Source: Pectobacterium aroidearum
Lineage (GTDB): Bacteria > Pseudomonadota > Gammaproteobacteria > Enterobacterales > Enterobacteriaceae
Assembly: GCF_041228105.1 (NCBI RefSeq)
Contig: NZ_CP166097.1
Span: 3,534,001 to 3,598,000, forward strand
Length of the DNA stretch: 64,000 nt
Reading direction: 5' to 3'
The translations under genes were made by a program, and so were the position numbers. The notes under the pieces are model-generated. The model was not told where the DNA came from. It did no database searches and worked only from the letters and a program-made list of their open reading frames with translations. Positions 9,685 to 19,221 of the stretch are shown here, in pieces. Position 1 is the stretch's first letter. The number at the start of each line of letters is the position of its first letter.

Positions 9685-10119
9685 TTAACGGCTTAATGCT
9701 TGAGCCCATTTTTCGGCTGATTGCTCAAGTTGCAAATAGACAAACTCAAAGGCTTCGCGACTTTTACGATAAGGATCAGCAATTTCCTGCTGTTCCGACC
9801 AGCGCCCAAATAACATTGTCTTACCACGCACTTCAGGAGCGATGCGGCATACGCCATCAATATGTTCTTTTTCCATCACGAGAATAAGATCAAACTGGCG
9901 ACACAAAGCCGATGTTAATTGCTGCGCCTGATGCCCTTCGAGAGAAAGGTCATGTTGGTTTGCGACCTCCGTTGCCATAGCGTCAGCAGGCTTCCCAACT
10001 AATGCCCCTAATCCGGCAGAAACGATTTTTTTCTCAGGCAGAGCCCGCTTTAATAACCGCTCCCCTGTAGGGGAACGGCAGATATTGCCTACACAGACAA
10101 CCAATATTGAATCAAACAT
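9685..10119 (-). CDS. wzb: Low-molecular-weight protein-tyrosine phosphatase
   Basis: A 144-residue cytoplasmic phosphatase with the P-loop CVGNICR (C9 nucleophile, R15) followed by SPTGERL, and the general-acid loop ADPYRKS near the C-terminus. It removes phosphate from the Wzc tyrosine tail. The frame extends far upstream into wza, but the ATG at 10119 follows a GAGA ribosome site 8 bp after the wza stop and gives the standard MFDSILVVCVGNICRSP beginning. The 15-16 bp gap to wzc is consistent with one operon. Confidence 0.95.
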   Translation of the reverse strand: MFDSILVVCVGNICRSPTGERLLKRALPEKKIVSAGLGALVGKPADAMATEVANQHDLSLEGHQAQQLTSALCRQFDLILVMEKEHIDGVCRIAPEVRGKTMLFGRWSEQQEIADPYRKSREAFEFVYLQLEQSAEKWAQALSR

Positions 10120-10127
10120 AATTATCT

Positions 10128-11264
10128 CTATGGCCAGGTACGAACACGTAAACCACCTTCCGTCAATTGATTGAATGCGGAAATAGTTGGAACTAATTGA
10201 GATATCAGGCGATTCCAACGAACTATCGGCGCGCTCGTCACATATACAATGTCGTAAGGCTGAAGCTGGAACTCCGTTCCCATCACCATGGCTGTAGCAT
10301 CTGATGCATTAAGCTGGTAGATATTCGCCATTTTTGGCCCTTGAGTCCCTCTCAATGGACGAATAACAAATACACCTGTGGCATCAGAAAGCGTCTGGTC
10401 CATGCCCTCTGCATTGCCCAATGCCTCGGTCAGCGTCATACCGCTGCGATCCATTTTGAGGGTGCTTTGCTTGTTAACTTCACCCATGACGAATACTTTC
10501 AGGTCATCATTACGGGGAATATAGAGGATATCGCCAGGATAGAGGAGGTGGTTTTGTGAAAGGTCACCATTTTGCATCAGTGCCTGAAGAGAAATTCGCT
10601 GTTCTTTACCATCATGGGTAAGGACAATATTTCGCCAGTCCGCATTTTCGGTTAGCCCGCCTGCGTTGTTTATCGCATCAAGGACAGTCAGTGGCACATT
10701 GGTAATCGGCTGTTGACCTGACTTGCTGACCTCGCCAGAGACATATGCCTTCTGCGAACGGAAAGCAGCAATACTGACATCAACCTGAGGGGACTCAATA
10801 TACGTGGCTAAACGTCCCATAACTTCGTCACGCACTTCGCTAACCGTTTTACCCGCGACCTTTACCTTTCCGATATAAGGATAGAAGATCGTGCCATCAG
10901 AGTGCACCCAGTTACCCGTATCCGCTGCAGTACGATATGTCCCTGCTGGCGTGGTTAATTCAGGGTGATCCCACACAGTAACCATGATGACATCGCCAAC
11001 CCCAATGCGATATTCATAGCCTTGCAACTCACGCTCCAATGCAGGATTATTTTGCGCAATCAATGGCTTAGGCCGCATTTTTTCAATTAAATAAGGCGTC
11101 ATCGGGTAAACGTTGACCAACTTATTAATATTAAAATCAGCGTCTTGCTGCTCGATAACTTCTTTACCACCAGTGGATAAATGGCTACCGGGAATTAGAG
11201 TGCAGCCACTAAGCAGGGCTATGGACACCACTACGGGTATCAATTTTAACTTGTGCTTTATCAT
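10128..11264 (-). CDS. wza: Outer-membrane polysaccharide export lipoprotein
   Basis: Wza forms the octameric channel that carries the finished polymer out. The 378-residue product has a lipoprotein signal peptide ending in the lipobox LLSG-C21, then the export domain with [31 protein letters not shown] and SLBB-like repeats around [15 protein letters not shown] and [14 protein letters not shown]. The C-terminal amphipathic part ([18 protein letters not shown]) is the outer-membrane helix. The length agrees with E. coli Wza (379). It is the first gene of the wza-wzb-wzc set and lies 125 bp after the wecA-like gene; no strong terminator is visible in that gap. Confidence 0.96.
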   Translation of the reverse strand: MIKHKLKLIPVVVSIALLSGCTLIPGSHLSTGGKEVIEQQDADFNINKLVNVYPMTPYLIEKMRPKPLIAQNNPALERELQGYEYRIGVGDVIMVTVWDHPELTTPAGTYRTAADTGNWVHSDGTIFYPYIGKVKVAGKTVSEVRDEVMGRLATYIESPQVDVSIAAFRSQKAYVSGEVSKSGQQPITNVPLTVLDAINNAGGLTENADWRNIVLTHDGKEQRISLQALMQNGDLSQNHLLYPGDILYIPRNDDLKVFVMGEVNKQSTLKMDRSGMTLTEALGNAEGMDQTLSDATGVFVIRPLRGTQGPKMANIYQLNASDATAMVMGTEFQLQPYDIVYVTSAPIVRWNRLISQLVPTISAFNQLTEGGLRVRTWP

Positions 11265-11389
11265 CCTGTTTATGCCATCGCTTATGATTAAATGTCGCGC
11301 AAATCCCTACAAAATAACTCGTTATTATAGAGGACTTTTATTCGAATAAACCCGCAGAGTGGGACGTAAAAAACAGCTAATTCATTGCA

Positions 11390-12469
11390 TCAGCGCCGTT
11401 GCTCCATTTTCTCCGCAACAGCAACGTGTCTATGACTACTACGTCGGAACCACGTCAGTAGACGCCATATTCGGGTAATTGACCAAAAATAGCCAACAAA
11501 AATCACCAGAAACGCGCTCAGCATGATGGATTCAGTCACACCGCCAAGCTCGCCAATAATGCCCACTGCTGCAAGGAACAACGCGGCCAAAACAATTGCC
11601 AGCAAAGATTGCCGTGAGCTCAATCCAGCACGCATCAAAATGTGATGCAAATGCTCACGATCCGGTTTAAAGGGGCTATCGCCTCTGCGAATACGGCGAA
11701 CCATGATCGTCACCATATCCATTAGAGGAACCGCAATCATCCACAATGCCGTTACTGGGTGGATGATGGCCTCTTTGCCTTGCGTTGCCACAACAAGCAG
11801 CCAGATAACGGTAAAACCAATGAGTGTACTTCCGGCATCCCCCATAAACACTTTGAACTTCAGACCCCATGGAACACCAAGATTCAACAGGATGTAAGGC
11901 AGCGTCGCAGCGAGCAGACATAGACTCCATTGAGCTAACTCGTGACGCCCACCAATATAAAAAACAACCGCTAGCGCACCAAACGTAACGCAAGAAAGCG
12001 CACCGAGTAAGCCATCAATGCCATCAACCATATTGAAAGCATTAATCGCGCCCCATACCGCAAATAGGGTAACTGTGTAACCAAAGATCCCCAAAAACAA
12101 CTCATAACCGAACAGCACATTGCCAAGGCTGATGAGGTATAAACCCGAGTACATCATCAAACCTGCGACAAGTGCCTGTAAGCCAACGCGAGGAAGAACG
12201 GGAAGATCAAAACGATCGTCCAAAACACCTACCACTAGTAATGCCGTTGCACAAACCATGTAAAGAGAGAAGTCGGGGAGCCATGCAGGATCAAAAATAT
12301 ACATAACCCACAGGGCCATATAGATAGAAACACCGCCAACAAGTGGAATATGACCACGGTGTCTCTTGCGCTCATTAGGTTTATCCACCAGCCCGACTTT
12401 TATTGCGACTTTTCTTGCCAGAAACAACGCAATAAACGCACACAGGAAAACCGCCATGAATTCTTGCAT
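11390..12469 (-). CDS. wecA: WecA-family UDP-HexNAc:undecaprenyl-phosphate HexNAc-1-phosphate transferase
   Basis: A 359-residue polytopic PNPT-family enzyme. Hallmarks are LVDKPNERKRHRGHIPLVGG at the start, GALDDRF-like VLDDRFDLP, AFNMVDGIDGLLG, the metal/catalytic VFMGDAGSTLIGF, and the HLHHILMRAGLSSRQ motif. WecA transfers GlcNAc-1-P (or another HexNAc-1-P) to undecaprenyl phosphate, beginning each repeat unit. E. coli WecA (367 residues) works in ECA and O-antigen synthesis. Here the gene leads an exopolysaccharide/O-antigen operon behind a JUMPstart element, where many group 1 clusters have a WbaP/WcaJ-type hexose transferase instead. It may be a paralogue of an ECA wecA elsewhere. ATG 12469 is 44 bp after the ops site. 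Confidence 0.88.
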   Translation of the reverse strand: MQEFMAVFLCAFIALFLARKVAIKVGLVDKPNERKRHRGHIPLVGGVSIYMALWVMYIFDPAWLPDFSLYMVCATALLVVGVLDDRFDLPVLPRVGLQALVAGLMMYSGLYLISLGNVLFGYELFLGIFGYTVTLFAVWGAINAFNMVDGIDGLLGALSCVTFGALAVVFYIGGRHELAQWSLCLLAATLPYILLNLGVPWGLKFKVFMGDAGSTLIGFTVIWLLVVATQGKEAIIHPVTALWMIAVPLMDMVTIMVRRIRRGDSPFKPDREHLHHILMRAGLSSRQSLLAIVLAALFLAAVGIIGELGGVTESIMLSAFLVIFVGYFWSITRIWRLLTWFRRSSHRHVAVAEKMEQRR

Positions 12470-12513
12470 TTTTGCACCATCATCAACCCGTTATGTGAAT
12501 GTTTTGCATCAGA

Positions 12514-12551
12514 CACGCTACCGCCCTTGGCTTATAGCAACCAATGCGCTG
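12514..12551 (-). promoter_or_regulatory. JUMPstart sequence with ops element (RfaH recruitment)
   Basis: Read on the minus strand, this 38-base stretch matches the JUMPstart consensus closely: it opens CAGCGCATTGGT, continues TAAGCCA and ends with a perfect ops core GGCGGTAGCGTG at 12514-12525. JUMPstart elements lie in the leaders of O-antigen, capsule and LPS operons. RNA polymerase pauses at ops and RfaH is recruited, which prevents early termination over long operons. It is 44 bp before the wecA-like gene, so it should govern the whole leftward cluster, including readthrough of the hairpin after wzc. No convincing -35/-10 pair was assigned upstream. Confidence 0.93.
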
Positions 12552-13213
12552 TCAAACAACGTACGGAACACCATCCTGTGGCAACATATCTGGCTCCGTA
12601 AGCCCTCTGCTTGTATGTAAATACTTCATAAATTTGCTAGCTAACTGACATGGCTAACAAAATATTACTCATCAATAGATTTATTTATAAAAATATAGCT
12701 AAGTCTACAACGCCAATTTTCACCCCAATAGTATTGACGACGAAGCGAAGAGTACAAGGGTAAGATGTTCCTGGACGAGCTTTTCAGAATAAGACTACGC
12801 ACTTCGCTTTCCCGAGACCTCACAGCCTAAAAACCTTTTTGGCAGGAGATGGTAAGCTGCGGATAAAAATCATAGCAAAAACCTTAGCCTCCCTGTCGTA
12901 AAAATCCTGTTAAATTGGCATAGGTATTCTATGCGTTGTCTACCAACACTATCAAACACTAACGCGAGCTATCCCGCTCATAATTCTGAAAATCTTGCTT
13001 ATTGCTGCTTTTTCACGCTGTTTTAAATAACTTGTCACACAACATTCATATAGGCTAACTGCCGTGTAAAAGTGGGAGAAAGCGCGGGTAGACAGGCCGC
13101 CGACGCTCGTATCGGACTCGCCAAAAAAAGAATATCCCTGCAAATTCTGGTTCATCTGTGCCCGCCCTGATACGCTATCGAGGTTATCTTCATTTAAAGG
13201 TGAAAAAATAGAT
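12552..13213. other. Divergent intergenic region between the polysaccharide operon and yegH
   Basis: About 660 bases with many short open frames in all phases but none with a ribosome site or recognisable product. It should hold the promoter of the leftward polysaccharide operon (upstream of JUMPstart) and that of rightward yegH. The part near 12600-12720 is AT-rich and suited to a regulated promoter. I could not identify a specific activator site (for example RcsAB) with confidence, and see no RNA gene or repeat. Confidence 0.5.
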
Positions 13214-14800
13214 ATGGAGTGGATCGCTGATCCAACAATATGGGCCGGGTTGGCCACGCTGGTTGTCCTGGAGCTGGTTCTGGGCATTGATAACCTTATC
13301 TTCATCGCCATTCTGGCTGAGAAACTACCAAAAGAACAACGCGATAAAGCCAGAGTCGTCGGTCTATTGCTTGCCCTGATTATGCGCCTATGTTTGCTGG
13401 CGTCTATTTCCTGGCTGGTATCGTTGACTACCCCCCTCTTCACGCTCCTTGGGCACACATTCAGCGCTCGTGATGTCATCATGCTGGTTGGCGGGCTATT
13501 CCTGCTCTTTAAAGCCACCATGGAGCTCAACGAACGCCTCGAAGGGAAAGATGAGGAGCAGCAAGCCCAGCGTAAAGGCGCACGTTTCTGGCCGGTAGTG
13601 GCGCAGATCGTGGTACTGGATGCGATATTCTCACTGGATTCCGTGATTACCGCCGTCGGCATGACCGATCATCTGCTGGTAATGATGTCCGCTGTGACCA
13701 TTGCCATCTTCCTGATGCTGCTGGCTAGCAAACCACTGACCCGTTTTGTCGCTGAACATCCGACCATCGTCATCCTGTGTCTCAGCTTCCTGCTGATGAT
13801 TGGTTTCAGTCTGGTCGCGGATGCCTTTGGCTATCACATTCCTAAAGGTTATCTCTATGCTGCGATAGGCTTCTCAGTGCTGATTGAGATGTTTAATCAG
13901 GTTTCCATGTTTAACCGCCGACGCTTTCTTTCCTCTTCGGTTCCGCTACGTCAGCGTACCGCGGAAGTGGTTTTGCGTATTTTGCGCGGCAACCACGAAG
14001 AGGCTGAGCTGGACAACCAAACCTCGTCGATGATTGCAGACAACACCCGGGCGGGTCAGGAGGTGTTCAACCTTCAGGAACGCCGGATGATCAAACGGGT
14101 ATTGGGACTGGCGCAGCGAACCATCAGCAGCATTATGACGTCTCGGCATGATATCGAGCCGGTTGAGCTGGATATAACACAGGAAGCACTCGCTAAACTG
14201 CTAACGACCAATCAGCACTCGCGGCTCGTGGTAACCGACAGCAAAACCTCTGATGAGCCGTTGGGGATCGTATATGTTGCTGATTTACTACAACAGCAGT
14301 TGAACCGTGAGCCGTTTAATCTGCGAATTCTTATTCGTCAGCCGCTGGTTTTCCCTGAGCAACTTTCGCTTTTGCAAGCTTTAGAACAGTTTAGAGAAGG
14401 AAGAACGCATTTTGCGTTCGTCGTTGATGAATTTGGTTCGATGGAAGGGATCGTCACATTAAGTGACGTGATGGAAACCATTGCGGGTAACCTACCGCGC
14501 GAAGGAGAAGATCGCGATGCGCGCCACGGTATTCAGCAAAATGACGACGGCAGTTGGACCGCAAATGGCTATATTCCGCTGGAAGATCTGACGATGTATG
14601 TTCCGCTGATGCTGGATGAAAAGCGCGAATACTATACGTTGGCGGGGCTGTTGATGGAGCACGCACAGCGGGTTCCACAGGTGGGCGATACATTATCAAT
14701 CGATCGCTATCAGTTCACTATCCTGGCGGTGGAAAGCCATCGGATCATGGAGGTTCGTATCACCCCAAACGACGAACCACAGACTGATTTTGAAGTGTGA
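13214..14800 (+). CDS. yegH: TerC-family inner-membrane protein with CBS and CorC/HlyC domains
   Basis: A 528-residue protein closely resembling E. coli YegH (527). Residues 1 to about 230 form the TerC-like membrane domain ([39 protein letters not shown] with conserved acidic residues in membrane segments). Residues of about 285-430 form a CBS pair ([26 protein letters not shown] through [22 protein letters not shown]), and the C-terminus is a transporter-associated CorC/HlyC domain ([15 protein letters not shown]). Metal-ion transport is likely by family, but the substrate is not established. The ATG follows AAAGGTGA. In E. coli yegH is also the divergent neighbour of the wza operon, so this marks the conserved chromosomal border of the polysaccharide locus. 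Confidence 0.93.
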   Translation: MEWIADPTIWAGLATLVVLELVLGIDNLIFIAILAEKLPKEQRDKARVVGLLLALIMRLCLLASISWLVSLTTPLFTLLGHTFSARDVIMLVGGLFLLFKATMELNERLEGKDEEQQAQRKGARFWPVVAQIVVLDAIFSLDSVITAVGMTDHLLVMMSAVTIAIFLMLLASKPLTRFVAEHPTIVILCLSFLLMIGFSLVADAFGYHIPKGYLYAAIGFSVLIEMFNQVSMFNRRRFLSSSVPLRQRTAEVVLRILRGNHEEAELDNQTSSMIADNTRAGQEVFNLQERRMIKRVLGLAQRTISSIMTSRHDIEPVELDITQEALAKLLTTNQHSRLVVTDSKTSDEPLGIVYVADLLQQQLNREPFNLRILIRQPLVFPEQLSLLQALEQFREGRTHFAFVVDEFGSMEGIVTLSDVMETIAGNLPREGEDRDARHGIQQNDDGSWTANGYIPLEDLTMYVPLMLDEKREYYTLAGLLMEHAQRVPQVGDTLSIDRYQFTILAVESHRIMEVRITPNDEPQTDFEV

Positions 14801-14831
14801 TAGCGGTGTAAAATAAAATACCGCGTTTATC

Positions 14832-14870
14832 AACAGCCCCTTTCTATTCGATTAGGGGCTGTTTTCTATT
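14832..14870 (+). terminator. Rho-independent terminator of yegH
   Basis: AACAGCCCCT (14832-14841) pairs perfectly with AGGGGCTGTT (14854-14863) and is followed by TTCTATTT. It lies 31 bp past the yegH stop. The dcuC gene converges from the right and its stop is only a few bases beyond; on that strand the T-tract is poor. Confidence 0.85.
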
Positions 14871-14876
14871 TATCTA

Positions 14877-16229
14877 TCAGGCAGGAACCATAATTTCTGT
14901 GGCAACCACCACCACAATCAGTCCAACCAGAACAGGAACCGATGTGCGCTTCACCACCTCAAACGGTGATATTTTTGCCATCCCGGCAACAGCCACCACC
15001 ACGCCGGATACCGGAGAAATGGTACGGCCCAAATTGGAAGCCTGAAGCATCGGAATAGCCAGATAGGCAGGATTGATACCCATTTGCGACGCTAGTTTTG
15101 GAATCAGCTCAACAAACGCATAGAACGGAGCATTGCCCGAACCAGTCGTCATCGCTGCCAGCATCGTGATGGCAACCAGCACCAGCATAATCACCAACCC
15201 ACCGCTGCCAAACGACTGCGCAAGGCCAATCAGGCCGCTGATAAAGCCAATAGTGCCCAACCCTTGAGCAAAAACACCAGCCGCGACCAGCAGTATGACC
15301 ACGCTAGAGAAGGCATCGGCCATCCCGCGATAAGCGACGTCCAGTCCATCAAATACTTTTTGCGCATTGAACGAGCGAACAAATTCCAGCACCGCGGCCA
15401 GCACCATACAAATCACCAGCACGGTGATGATGTGGAGTTCCGGTCCCCATTTACCATCAAAGACCAGTACTCCAATAATCGGCGTAAACGGCAGAATGGC
15501 GTAAAAACGCGGGGCATCTGTCTTGATTTCGCTGACGTCCAGAATCTCATGGCTGACATTCGCTTTGTTGTCCAGATGGCGCTGCCAGAAGAAATGTGCG
15601 ACGGCCATGCACACGATCGCAATGATCGAAATAGGTAGCGTGGCCTTAAAGGCGAAATCCACTAATTTCATCTGCGATGCCTGAGCTGCCAACACCACAT
15701 CGCCTGAGGTCGGCGACAGGATCAGCGCCACAGGGGATGCACAGATTGCGGCAGCGGCTCCACGGCTAATGCCGACATTCACCATGACGGGGAACAGCGT
15801 TGCCATTAACAACACCCCCAGCCCGGTTGCCGATGACACCGCCAGCGACATCAGACAGGCGACAAAATAGGCGGCAATCATCAGTAAATAAGGCGAGTTA
15901 ATCATTTTCAGCGGGCGGGAAACCAGCTTAACGACCACATCATTGGCACCAATGTGCGTCATATAAGCGGCAAAACCACACAGCACCATAATCATCATGC
16001 CGAGATCGCCACCGCGGCTCATCAGCAAAATTTTTACGTATTCAACAATGTCCGTTGCACTCCAACCTGTCGCTTTCGCGCTGGCTGGCAATACATTTTT
16101 CCCCAGCATGGCACTGATTGCCAATAGTAATAGGCCCCCCACCAGCAACACGCCAGTCGCGGAGTACCCTTTTATAATGTAACGACCAACCAGAATCGTT
16201 ACAGCAACACCAATCAAAAGTTCGAGCAT
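14877..16229 (-). CDS. dcuC: Anaerobic C4-dicarboxylate transporter DcuC
   Basis: A 450-residue, very hydrophobic transporter nearly co-linear with E. coli DcuC: RYIIKGYSATGVLLVGGLLLL at the start, TDIVEYVKILLMSRGGDLGMMIMVLCGFAAYMTHIGAND, the reentrant LSPTSGDVVLAAQAS, and the C-terminal SNLGRTISPVSGVVVAVAGMAKISPFEVVKRTSVPVLVGL. DcuC mainly exports succinate during fermentation and can exchange fumarate, malate and aspartate. The chosen ATG has no strong ribosome site, and the product lacks about four residues of the E. coli N-terminus. No clear FNR site was seen upstream. It lies between yegH and asmA, which are close neighbours in E. coli, so its position looks lineage-specific. Confidence 0.94.
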   Translation of the reverse strand: MLELLIGVAVTILVGRYIIKGYSATGVLLVGGLLLLAISAMLGKNVLPASAKATGWSATDIVEYVKILLMSRGGDLGMMIMVLCGFAAYMTHIGANDVVVKLVSRPLKMINSPYLLMIAAYFVACLMSLAVSSATGLGVLLMATLFPVMVNVGISRGAAAAICASPVALILSPTSGDVVLAAQASQMKLVDFAFKATLPISIIAIVCMAVAHFFWQRHLDNKANVSHEILDVSEIKTDAPRFYAILPFTPIIGVLVFDGKWGPELHIITVLVICMVLAAVLEFVRSFNAQKVFDGLDVAYRGMADAFSSVVILLVAAGVFAQGLGTIGFISGLIGLAQSFGSGGLVIMLVLVAITMLAAMTTGSGNAPFYAFVELIPKLASQMGINPAYLAIPMLQASNLGRTISPVSGVVVAVAGMAKISPFEVVKRTSVPVLVGLIVVVVATEIMVPA

Positions 16230-16440
16230 AATGGGTTTCGATACCTGAGTAATAAGTTATCTGACAGACATTCCCCGGCAGCGGAGTCATGCCGCACCAA
16301 AAATAGGGAGCGAAGTTTACTGCTTTAGAAAATAAAAAAAGAGAAAAATATTAATATGCAGCATTAAAAAAGAGACACCGAGCACAAAGCCCGTTTTGAG
16401 GAGGATGACAAACCAGAGGAAAAGATTGGTGAGAAGCTGC

Positions 16441-16468
16441 CGGTTTGCTGACAGGAATCAGCAAACCG
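16441..16468. terminator. Perfect stem-loop downstream of asmA
   Basis: CGGTTTGCTGA (16441-16451) pairs with TCAGCAAACCG (16458-16468) around a six-base loop, 24 bp past the asmA stop. There is no strong T-tract on either strand, so it may be a weak terminator or a 3'-end stabilising hairpin for the leftward asmA mRNA. Confidence 0.5.
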
Positions 16469-16492
16469 ACTAAAGCACGGTGTGTTAGAAAA

Positions 16493-18328
16493 TTAAAGGC
16501 GATCGAGAAGTTGCTTCAGATCTTTGCCCTTTTGGCTTTGCTGATTTTGGCTGGCCCAGTCATTCAGACGTTTCTTCAGCTCGTCCTGTAGGCGTTTACG
16601 CAGCAGTTGGTCTACCTGTAGCTGATAATTTAATTTATCCCACTCGCCATAGACGCGTAATGGGATCGCCGTATTTTTCAGCACGCTGACCAGTTGCTCA
16701 TCGCCCTGCCATCCTTGCGTGATAGAGACATTCACATTGACATCACATGTCTGAGCGGGCAAATCGAATTGTCCAACACCGCTGAGTGACAGCAGCTCTG
16801 AACGGCCATTGAGATCGGTAAGACGTAACTTACCCGCATTCAGTTGGGCTTTTCCCGTCAACTGTTGCAGCTCAGTGTAACGTTCGTAGCGCTCTTGCCC
16901 TCGCACATTGCCATTACTACGCGCGACAGCCATCTGCACCATTTGCTGAATATTCAAACCCTGTAGGCGGACGCTATTAGCCTGCAGCGTCGCCGTTCCC
17001 TGCCACTGTTGGAGCAACGCAGGTAGCGAAAAGCTGTTTCCGCTGAACTGCCCTGCCATCGACAATTTTCCGCTGACCGTCTCGGCGGGCAGCGCAAATG
17101 CGGACATCAGCTGGGACAGCTCAACGTCCTTGAGTTCTGGCCGTAACGTGATGTTGGTTGATGGCTTCGTCACAACTTTACCGGGTAATGAGAAATGCCC
17201 ACTGCCCAGTTCACCACTCAATGTCGTAATATCCAGCGACCCCGGCTGATTCTCTGCCCGTAGCGTAAACTGGCGGACATCAAGCCCACGGTAGATCATC
17301 GTTGCGGCCTGCAACGACAGACGCGCCGTGAATGCTTGTAAGGCGCTTTCTGGCTTGGTTAATCCACTTTCATTCGAAATGACGGGAGTGGATGATTTAA
17401 CTGGTGCCTTGGACGTGCTGTTTCCCTTTACTACCTCGATTCCCAGCAGGGAATCCAAATCCAGCTTCTCAGACAACAGAGCCAAATCGTAATGTGGGAT
17501 ATCACCCAGCGTCACGCTACCCGCTCCCGATAACTGGCTATTATTGGTATTAAGTGAAAGCTGGCTAAACGTGATTTTTTCAGGCTGCTGTTGATAACTG
17601 GCCTGAACGCTCCCCGTTCCACTGATACCGCCTGGCGGTATTTCTGCCCCCTGAAGCTGGAAATCCAGTTTGGTGATATTGGCATTGACCTGTTGAGGGA
17701 AATGCAGCAAATCGACATCTGCGGCAAGGGAGAAAGCAATATCGCGCTGATCGCGATTGATACGGCTTGATAATTCGATGTTGACCTGACGGTCGCTGTT
17801 CTGCTCCATAGCAAGATTAATATCGCGAACATTAATCTGCTCATTATTACTGCGTTGCAGAATCAACAGGCTATCGGCGACTTTTATCTTATCGATATCC
17901 AGCCGCCAGCGACGCTCTTCAGATGGCGCTTGCGATCCCGCAGGGGCAATGGGGGCATTATTGGCCTGTTTGGCTTCACTTTCCGGCGTCAGGCGAATAA
18001 TCGCCCCTTTCAGCATCACCTGCTTGACCGCAAGCTTGTGCGACAGCAATGGCCACAGTTGCACATCAAGGCGCATGTTCTCCGCGCTAACAATAGGCGC
18101 ACTGGAACCCGGCGCGCTTAATGACATTCCGCCGGATAATATGCTCAGTTGCGGCCAAACGTGCCAGCGCAGATCGCCGTCCAACTGGAGACGATAGCCG
18201 CTACGTTCCTCAACCTGCTTCACCATGTAGGCGCGGAAGTCATTCGGGTTAACCAGTACGACCAGAGCCGTCATTCCTGCTACCAGCACGACAAGCAGTA
18301 TTGCCAGCGTCGTCAGAAATCTTCTCAT
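16493..18328 (-). CDS. asmA: AsmA family outer-membrane assembly/lipid transport protein
   Basis: A 611-residue inner-membrane-anchored periplasmic protein with one N-terminal membrane segment (LTTLAILLVVLVAGMTALVVLV), then FRAYMVKQVEERSGYRLQLDGDLRW, the usual AsmA opening. The long middle part is beta-rich repeat-like sequence, and the C-terminus has the AsmA_2 block (VQMAVARSNGNVRGQERYERYTELQQLTGKAQLNAGKLRL). AsmA was found as a suppressor of assembly-defective OmpF and belongs to the bridge-like lipid transfer group with TamB and YhdP. The length is like E. coli AsmA (617). ATG 18328 follows GAGGATGGC. The order asmA-dcd-udk is the same as in E. coli. Confidence 0.94.
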   Translation of the reverse strand: MRRFLTTLAILLVVLVAGMTALVVLVNPNDFRAYMVKQVEERSGYRLQLDGDLRWHVWPQLSILSGGMSLSAPGSSAPIVSAENMRLDVQLWPLLSHKLAVKQVMLKGAIIRLTPESEAKQANNAPIAPAGSQAPSEERRWRLDIDKIKVADSLLILQRSNNEQINVRDINLAMEQNSDRQVNIELSSRINRDQRDIAFSLAADVDLLHFPQQVNANITKLDFQLQGAEIPPGGISGTGSVQASYQQQPEKITFSQLSLNTNNSQLSGAGSVTLGDIPHYDLALLSEKLDLDSLLGIEVVKGNSTSKAPVKSSTPVISNESGLTKPESALQAFTARLSLQAATMIYRGLDVRQFTLRAENQPGSLDITTLSGELGSGHFSLPGKVVTKPSTNITLRPELKDVELSQLMSAFALPAETVSGKLSMAGQFSGNSFSLPALLQQWQGTATLQANSVRLQGLNIQQMVQMAVARSNGNVRGQERYERYTELQQLTGKAQLNAGKLRLTDLNGRSELLSLSGVGQFDLPAQTCDVNVNVSITQGWQGDEQLVSVLKNTAIPLRVYGEWDKLNYQLQVDQLLRKRLQDELKKRLNDWASQNQQSQKGKDLKQLLDRL

Positions 18329-18391
18329 GCCATCCTCATTGTGAAACGCACGGCCACCTGCTTTTTACCTTACAAGCCTGTCGCCAGACGC

Positions 18392-18973
18392 TCAGTCTTT
18401 ATCGATCCGGCTCGCTACCGCACCCTGTTGATCTTTATACTTGGCATCCTGACGGCGGTTGTATGGACGAGCCGCCGGCCCAGAAAGTGGTTCAAAACTC
18501 AGAGCGCCAATCATCATGCCGGGACGTAATGCCAGCGGCAACTTACCTGAATTATAGAACTCCAACACAATTCTTCCTTGCCAACCTGGATCAATACGGT
18601 GCGCGGTAACGTGAACCATCAATCCCAGACGTGCCAGTGAAGAACGACCATCCAGCCAGCCGACCAAATCATCCGGCAGCGTCACTGATTCCAACGTCAC
18701 CGCCAGCGCTAGCTCTCCCGGGTGCAGGAAGAACGCTTCGCCTTCCGGTAAATTGATTTCATCACTCATGACGCGATCGAGCGCCGCGCTGACCTCATCC
18801 TTCGGGCCGCTTAAATCAATGAAAGGCGCAGTGTGTCCGCGGAAGACGCGAAACTGATTTCCCAGGCGAACATCAACCGTCGCGCCAGAGATTCTCTCAG
18901 TAGGCGGACGGGGCGTAATCACCAGTCGGCCATCATCCAGCCAGGCTTCAATGTCACGGTCACACAGTCTCAT
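18392..18973 (-). CDS. dcd: dCTP deaminase
   Basis: Dcd deaminates dCTP to dUTP, the main source of dUMP for thymidylate synthesis in enterics. The 193-residue product has the family signatures [44 protein letters not shown], the catalytic [27 protein letters not shown] and the C-terminal [19 protein letters not shown]. The frame can be extended by four codons to 18985, but ATG 18973 has GGAG upstream and gives the exact E. coli length. It sits 63 bp before asmA. Confidence 0.97.
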   Translation of the reverse strand: MRLCDRDIEAWLDDGRLVITPRPPTERISGATVDVRLGNQFRVFRGHTAPFIDLSGPKDEVSAALDRVMSDEINLPEGEAFFLHPGELALAVTLESVTLPDDLVGWLDGRSSLARLGLMVHVTAHRIDPGWQGRIVLEFYNSGKLPLALRPGMMIGALSFEPLSGPAARPYNRRQDAKYKDQQGAVASRIDKD

Positions 18974-19017
18974 CTTATTCTCCATTCGACACCGGTATCT
19001 ATCAGATAAACCTCATC

Positions 19018-19145
19018 TATCTCCGTCATACTTCAAGCTGCTTGTGCGTTGGCTGCCCTTACTCACCCCAGTCACTTACCTGAGTAAGCTCCTGGGGATT
19101 CGCTCGGTTGCCATCTTCACGCAACTCGAATTATTTAGGACATAT
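19018..19145 (+). repeat. ERIC element plus extra partial end
   Basis: The dcd-udk gap contains the core ERIC signature: CTCACCCCAGTCACTTAC and GTAAGCTCCTGGGGATTC flanking the dyad centre, with outer arms CGTCATACTTCAAGCTGC and GCAACTCGAATTATTTAG. The whole unit is about 128 bases and forms a large imperfect palindrome, as ERIC/IRU repeats do. At 19143-19169 the terminal arm reappears (CTCCGTCATACTTCACGCTG), a partial second copy. Such repeats usually lie in transcribed intergenic DNA and can affect mRNA stability. Here the element is 3' of udk and 5' of dcd on the minus strand. Confidence 0.85.
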
Positions 19146-19221
19146 CTCCGTCATACTTCACGCTGCTGGCCTTGTTTAAAACATTAACGTTCGGTCATGC
19201 AGCCTGAATGATTCGGACATA

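Noticed and set aside
12952..13662. A 236-codon open frame on the minus strand overlapping the yegH start
   Set aside because: Serine/arginine-rich composition, no ribosome site, and it lies antisense to the well-supported yegH; a shadow frame.
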